DNA from: Irpex lacteus | Lineage: Eukaryota; Basidiomycota; Agaricomycetes; Polyporales; Irpicaceae | Length of the DNA stretch: 64,000 nt | Reading direction: 5' to 3' | Assembly (NCBI GenBank): GCA_001986395.2 | Contig: MQVO02000010.1 | Span: forward strand, 62,001 to 126,000 | Part shown: positions 58,655 to 64,000 of the stretch, piece by piece | How positions within the stretch are numbered: position 1 is the stretch's first letter | How the letters are laid out: each line of letters opens with the position of its first letter | The notes under the pieces: generated by a model | Databases searched by the model: none | Told to the model about the DNA's origin: nothing | The model's input: the letters and a program-made list of their open reading frames with translations, nothing else | Translations under genes and position numbers: made by a program

Positions 58655-59850
58655 ATGTTCTCCTCAAAATCCAGAAAGACAACCCTCACGCTCCTTTGCT
58701 ACTTTGCTCTCGTTCTCGCTGTCGCCTCTGTCGCCCAGGCGGATGTATCTAACAACCAGGCAAGAGACCACGTCGGTCTCAGCCGTATGCTGAAGAAGCG
58801 GGCAGGCATTATAGATCCACTCCTGCCAAACCAGGGTACGAGTGGTGCGGCGAATGACCCGCCCAATTTGAACGATAGCAGCAGCTCTTCGGTGGCCAGT
58901 GCTACGTCGGCTTCTGTGACCCAGAAGGATGAGTCCACGAGCAGCTCTGCTTCTGCTACGAGTTCTTCGACTTCATCAAGCGTGAGTAATGAGTAGCATA
59001 TATTTGCGCAGCTTGCTGAAAAGTGTGCATATAGTCCTCCAGCTCATCCTCTTCATCCTCGTCTTCGTCGAGCTCTGCTTCAAGCAGCAGCGCTTCCAGC
59101 TCGGCCTCATCTGCCTCATCTGCTTCTGCATCCTCTGTACCCCCCAGCACCTCGTCAGCAGCTCCAACCCAAACTGCCGATAACAACACCAACCCTCCTG
59201 CTACCCAGGCTCCTGAAACAGATGTCGCAAAGCATACTCCCAGCCAGCTGACCGTATCGGTGACTGCCACCGCCAGCGCGACCCCATCTAGTGACGCTGC
59301 CACGACTGTCGGAGCATCCAGCAGCCCCTCTTTCCCCAAGAGCGCTCTCACCGTGATCATCGTCCTCGCTTCCTGCATTGGTGCCGTCGCCATCGGTTGG
59401 ACCGTCATTCGCAAGTGGAAGTTCAAGAAATCGTCCAACTTTGACGATCGCATGACTCCCATCGACTGGCAACCCAGCAACGCGGACGATGGCGTCCCTG
59501 GCCTCCGCCGCAATGTGTCCACTGCATCTCACGGATCCTTCCAGTCCAGCGGCCACGATGACAACTTCGCTGGACGTGGCGTTGGCAGCGGGTACGGTGC
59601 TGCCACGGACTCGACTTACAGCGCCCCAGGCACGACTCAGCTGCAGCCTATCCCCGATCACGACTTCACTGCTGGCCCGGCGACGCTTGCCCCTGTCGGC
59701 GGCTACGCTGATCTCGCTCGCGGACCTAGCCCCCAGCCTCAGATGACCGAGTTGGCTCGTGGTCCCAGTGTCAACCGTGGATTTGACAACTACGGTGTCC
59801 CTCTTCACCACCAGGGAGCCTACGACTACAACGCCAACCCCAGATATTAA
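58655..59850 (+). CDS. Ser-rich single-pass membrane protein, cell-wall-sensor-like
   Basis: Two exons, 58655-58981 and 59035-59850, sum to 1,143 nt (380 aa). A signal peptide (LLCYFALVLAVASVAQA) precedes a Ser/Thr/Ala-rich ectodomain of about 190 residues with long Ser runs, then one transmembrane helix (ALTVIIVLASCIGAVAIGWT) with a basic stop-transfer (IRKWKFKK), and a 120-residue cytosolic tail rich in Gly, Pro and Tyr (GYGAATDSTYSAPGTTQLQP). This is the layout of Mid2/Wsc-type stress sensors and similar glycoproteins. No WSC Cys domain is present, so a Wsc sensor is excluded. The tail holds repeated LARGPS (twice). Family not identified; sensing or adhesion is inference from architecture only. 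Confidence 0.7.
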
Positions 59851-60962
59851 ACTGCCAATACACTAACCGACGGCGTGGATGAACGGTGCTCGGGACGTGA
59901 ACACGCTGGCAGTGGGTTACGCAGACGAGCTCGCCGTTCTGTCTGTCTTTTTTCGCCGTTCGTTGGAAGTTTGGAAGTTGTATTAGCACGGACTACACGA
60001 GGACGACTCCCCGTCTCATCGATAACTTGCAGAGCTTAGAGCAGGGTCATCTCTTTCTGCCCCCTCCTACCCATACTCCTGATTCCCTTATTCCTCCTCT
60101 ACCCCCATATACCATCACAGCCTGTTCTGTGTCCCTTCGCATCCTCTTTTACTCGCCTGTTCCCGCTCCTGCGCTGCTTGCTGGACCATGTGGGAGGGTG
60201 ACGGCGTTGGCTCTGGAATGGGCTGGCTTTCGTTTATATCCTCTACTGTCTCTACTTTTTTATTCTTTCGTCCTCTTCTCCCGCTTCCTCTCGCTCTCCC
60301 CTCCCCTTCCTTCTTGACCGAGCCCTTTACCCTCCCTATTATCCGTCTCCCACCTGTTTTCTTTCTTGAGTCTTGAATCTTGAACCTAAGTATGTTCGGT
60401 GTATTGACTACTCGTAGACCCAATGCCGACTATCACTCAAACGAACTCTCTGGTCGAAGCTACTTATACGAGTCCAGCTCCTTTGCAGCTTTCTCTTAGT
60501 CCTAGTCTTCTCTGTCACGGTCTTCGATCTTGTTCTCCTCGTCGATGTGTTCTCATAAGAGATTGTTCTTTATATTCTCGTAAGAGAAGCCTGGATGCTC
60601 GATGCATTTGATGTCTGGGGTGACATAAGCATGTCGTTGTTAGTGTTTGCACGCTGATTAGGTTCGACACTTCATGACGAAGTATATGTGGTCCCACTCA
60701 GAGCGTTCGTAAGGCAAACATTGACACAGTGTATGCAACATCGACCATGTCAAGAAAGCTGTGGATCTTGCAAACAGATTAGTTCTCAGTAACCTCTAGT
60801 ACAGTCTCATAATGTAAGTCGTTCTTCGAGCCGCGTTCCCAAAATCGCCAACAAACCCAACCCTCTTCGTCCTCCCTAGCATTTGCCCGTCTGAGTTCGC
60901 CATAGCGAGTTGCTCGATGTCTGAGAACGCCGTTTCTCTTCCACCACCGCCATCTCTCGCAT
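59851..60962. other. Intergenic region with ceramide glucosyltransferase fragment
   Basis: 1.1 kb. The left part has pyrimidine-rich tracts (60050-60370) and no gene. The right part contains a partial duplicate of the ceramide glucosyltransferase 3' end (60779-60904). It also serves as the promoter of the SRPK-like kinase. Confidence 0.5.
60779..60904 (-). pseudogene. Fragment of ceramide glucosyltransferase 3' end
   Basis: Encodes ELRRAN..EDEEGW and CWRFWERGSKNDLHYE before a stop, closely matching EVRRAS..EDEKGW and RWRFWERGSKNDSHYE at the end of the gene at 62615. The stop and the frame are kept, but everything upstream of the last 40 or so codons is missing. Similarity continues downstream of the stop to about 60700. 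This is a relic of a local duplication. Confidence 0.8.
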
Positions 60963-62402
60963 ATGCTCACCCTGCGGGTTGGCACAAAATCACTGCAACC
61001 TTCACTTCACTATCTCACTCGAGCTATACATGCCACTCATAAGACGATGAGGGAACGTCGGTTCCGCCCGTCTTGGTTAGACCATGTCGAAGACCCCGAG
61101 GATTACCAGCCCGGCGGATTTCATCCCGTGTCCATAGGGGACTGCTTTGCCAAAGAGCGATACAGGGTGGTTCACAAACTGGGCTTTGGAGGCTCATCTA
61201 CTGTCTGGCTTGCACGCGATCAGAAAGAGCCTGGACGTCTCGTTACGCTCAAGGTCATGCGTGCCAACACTTCCTCTGGAGCCATGAGCGAGAGCCCCGC
61301 GCTGACTATACCCAGAATGCTTCGCGCAGAGCTCCCTTCTTCTGTCGGCATACAGTTTATTGACGACCATTTCGTCTTCGAAGGACCCAATGGTTCTCAC
61401 TTGGCCGTAGTCTCTCCATTGGCTGGTCCCAACGTCCTTGCGATGTCAGACTGTCCAGGAAGGACTATCGGGAGCCGACGGTTACGCGCAGACCTGGCAC
61501 GTAAGGTGGCCAAACAGACTGCGACGGCAGTATATTACATGCACCGCGCGGGCTATGTTCATGGAGGTAAGAGGGCAGCTTGTAGTCTCTCAATGCCGCT
61601 TACTGACAGAGATTGACCGATAGACTCAACCACATCGAACATCTTGTTCGCTGTCTCGCCCCACGTTCTGAGATGGTCAGATTGGGAATTGTATGTCAAC
61701 GTAGGCGAGCCTGAAACAGACGAGGTCAGCACATGCGATGGGTCTCCTCGCCCTCCTAATGCGCCAGCCGAGCTTGTTGCGCCCATCGCCCTGACGGCCT
61801 GGCATGAGTCATTCTTTCATGAGAATGTCCTTCTCAGCGACTTCGGCCAATCATACGCCATCGCGTCTCCACCTCCAGGTTACAAAGCTGCTACAATCTT
61901 CAACTACGCATCGCCAGAGACACGCTTTGAGGAACGCGGGGGTTTGGAAGCGGACGTGTGGATGTTGGCATGTGCGATCTTCGAGATACGCGCGGGTCGC
62001 CCGCTCTTTGAATCATTCTTTGGCAGCGACTCGGAGGTACTCAAGCAGACGGTCGCAATGCTTGGACGTCTACCCGACCCTTGGTGGGATGTTTTCAGTG
62101 ATCACGACACTTGGTTTGAAGAGGATGGGGAACCGAAGAGTATGGAGATTCAAGAACGCGATAGTGTTACCTTGAAGATTTCCAAGAGCTCCATTCGAGA
62201 GCAGTTACGCGAAATAGGCACGCAGGTCGATGCTCCAGAAGATGTCGAAGGACGCATGATTGAGGAGTATGATAAGAGACTAGGAGAGGAAGAGGTCACG
62301 TTGCTGGGGGATTTACTAGAGAGGATGCTGAAGTATCGCCCCGAGGAGAGAACCAATATGGAAGAGGTAATCAGACACCCATGGTTCAATTTTGCAGACT
62401 GA
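60963..62402 (+). CDS. SRPK-like protein kinase with HGD catalytic loop
   Basis: Kinases of the SR-protein kinase family phosphorylate RS-repeat splicing factors; many mushroom paralogues have unknown targets. Two exons, 60963-61566 and 61624-62402, sum to 1,383 nt (460 aa). Motifs: glycine loop KLGFGGSSTVWLARD, catalytic Lys in VTLKVMRA, catalytic loop YVHGDSTTSNILF (His-Gly-Asp instead of His-Arg-Asp, Thr in place of the usual Lys), LLSDFGQSYAI, YASPETRFEE, and DVWMLACAIFEIRAGRPLF. The Asp of the loop, the metal-binding Asn and DFG are kept, so it may be active. A second Met (MRERRFRPSWLDHVEDPEDY) at 61047 is the more typical start. The catalytic loop is split by the intron. It converges on the ceramide glucosyltransferase gene. 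Confidence 0.82.
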
Positions 62403-62614
62403 TAGACATAGCTCTGTGGGACTCTTGTACAAGTATCATATAATACTACTAATAACGTTCGCAATGATATACCACACCTCTGCTCATTTTCACATCAGCC
62501 AAATTTATCTTACATCGAAGGTGACGGTTTATTCATCGCGTTCGTAAAGTAAGTAAGTACTGACACATTGTATACAACAACGATCCCAAGAAACCCGTGC
62601 CCCCAGCAAAAAGA

Positions 62615-63948
62615 TCAGTCATCAGCAACTTCTACAGCTTCATAATGTGAGTCGTTCTTCGAGCCACGTTCCCAAAACCGCCAACGAAACCAGCCCTTTT
62701 CGTCTTCCCTACTCGCTCGCCTGACTTCGCCATTGCGCATGACAATGTACGTCTTCCCTCTCCAGTCGACGGTGCTGCCCCATATCGCGAATGCCCAAAT
62801 GGGCAAAGCGAGAGCTTCTCTCAAGGCCCAAGCACCGATAAACCGCCACCATACTGCACCGGAAGGAACAGGATATCCTGCCAAAGACGCGTATACGTCC
62901 AAATCCACGGACAGCCACACGGCAAAGTGGAGAATCAGGAATAGCCATGGTGGGATACCGAACAGGTATCGCAGACCGAGGGAAGCCAGGACGCCTGCGA
63001 CGATACTTTCCGTGAAAGGTTCAATGAGAGTCGCAGCGAAAACCATCCGTTTTCGTACGCGGATCCAGCGTACTCGTCGCCAGAAGTAGTCGGCGAGAGA
63101 CATGTTCCCCACTGCGTTGCGTGCGACGTCGCATGAGAGTTCGTGTCGCAGATCCAATTCATGCCATAGGGCACTAGCGATCATATTGTCTTCGGCGAGG
63201 AACCTGCCGAACGCTGCCAGTCCCTTGTCGCGATGAGGCTCATCGTTGGATGTCACAGGTTTGAGTGTACCGTCAACGCGCTCGATGTCGGATTTGCGGT
63301 AGAGGTTGGACTTGCCTACGACGCAGGAGTCGACAGCGACTGTGTTGATGGCGATATACATCTTGGCGTGGTTAGTGTTCAGAAACGCCTGTTCAACGTG
63401 TGAGCCGAGCGAGTATTCTGTGGCGAAAGCGAATGGGACGTGGTGCACTAGGGCTATCCGCTTTCGGGTGGAGGGAGCGGCTGAGGGAGGACCGTCGAGA
63501 ACGTCGACGGAGCGTGCGAGAGTGCCGGAGTCGACCATGACGTTCGAGTCAAGGACCCAAAGGATGTCGTGTGCGGCTTGTTTGTATGCGCGCATAAGGT
63601 TGTTTACTTTCGGGTTTACTCCTACAACTTCTTCCCCTGTAATATAACGGCGATCAGCAGCGTATCCCGTTCAATGAAAAGATATTCAACCTACCTATTA
63701 TGACATGGGCATTCACGTTTGGATACTTGGCGATGAGGTCCCGCACGACCCCGAGAGCCTGGTCATGTTCGCTAGCTACAGCGAGGAATATCTCGTAATT
63801 CGGATATTCCTGTGTGAAGGTCGATTCCAAGTTCTCGTACAGATTCGTGTCAAGGCCCTTCAAAGGACGAATAACCGATACTCCTGGAACCGAATTCGGT
63901 GACGCTGAAGCCAGAGGAGAGCGGGGTCTTAGACGGTACCGTTTACGG
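62615..63948 (-). CDS. GCS1: Ceramide glucosyltransferase (GT21), 5' end beyond window
   Basis: Makes glucosylceramide from UDP-glucose and ceramide at the Golgi membrane. Two exons are visible: 63695-63948 and 62615-63636, joined in phase 1. The first exon, carrying the N-terminal transmembrane helix, lies past the right edge. Sequence: SVPGVSVIRPLKGLDTNLYE, GVNPKVNNLMRAY, the D1 motif WVLDSNV, D3 FLAEDNMIA, and RRVRW in place of the usual QxxRW, which is the form known for GT21. Hydrophobic segments (WLFLILHFAVWLSVDL, FIGAWALREALALPIWAFAI) follow. The C-terminus ends RFWERGSKNDSHYEAVEVAD. A partial copy of its 3' end lies at 60779. Confidence 0.9.
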
Positions 63949-64000
63949 CTGTCAATCAAGAATGAGAATGTGGGTGACTTGTCAAACGAAATTAAAGACG

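Overview
This is a window of fungal nuclear DNA, most likely from an agaricomycete basidiomycete. Almost every gene is split by many short introns of about 45-65 nt with GT-AG ends. The genes are orthologues of standard eukaryotic factors (FIP1, SYO1, ALG12, GNL1, a CHD/Mit1-type remodeler, a ceramide glucosyltransferase), and there is a tandem family of F-box proteins of the mushroom type. No bacterial operons, CRISPR arrays, rRNA genes or convincing tRNA genes were seen. All exon models were built by hand from splice sites and frame; for nearly all genes the summed exon lengths are an exact multiple of three.

Layout. 1-601: 5' part of a 3-hydroxyisobutyrate-dehydrogenase-like gene (-), running off the left edge. 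951-5413: Ark/AAK1-type kinase (+), with an apparent frameshift in its tail. 5612-6154: AtaL-like DUF1857 protein (-). 6464-8808: FIP1 (-). 9167-11771: SYO1 (+). 12034-14175: ALG12 (+). 14337-15424: PLP homeostasis protein (-). 15635-23379: four tandem F-box genes (+), the fourth interrupted by a stop codon. 23770-30059: Mit1/CHD-like remodeler (+). 30522-31793: RNase III-like/dsRBD protein with altered catalytic residues (+). 32293-35107: GH20 hexosaminidase (-). 35108-37105: 2 kb with no recognised gene. 37106-41536: Rad5/HLTF-like SNF2-RING protein (+). 41780-44016: ThrE/Prm10-type membrane transporter (-). 44849-46972: SAM methyltransferase (-). 47349-49791: GNL1 GTPase (+). 49867-50864: SPRY protein (-). 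51416-52998: TatD nuclease (-). 53263-54880: peroxisomal thiolase (+). 55404-57937: membrane-anchored heparinase II/III-like protein (+). 58655-59850: Ser-rich single-pass wall-sensor-like protein (+). 60963-62402: SRPK-like kinase (+). 62615-right edge: ceramide glucosyltransferase (-), a fragment of which is also present at 60779-60904.

There is no obvious metabolic cluster; this is a housekeeping region with a young tandem expansion (F-box) in the middle. Several genes form divergent pairs with short shared promoters: HIBADH-like/kinase, FIP1/SYO1, PLP protein/F-box 1, methyltransferase/GNL1 and TatD/thiolase. The most unusual features are in splicing. The thiolase motif GHPLGCTGAR appears to be interrupted by a 60-nt AT-AC intron of U2-like sequence, three other genes carry GC-AG introns, and FIP1, the remodeler and TatD contain coding micro-exons of 5, 10, 9 and 9 nt.
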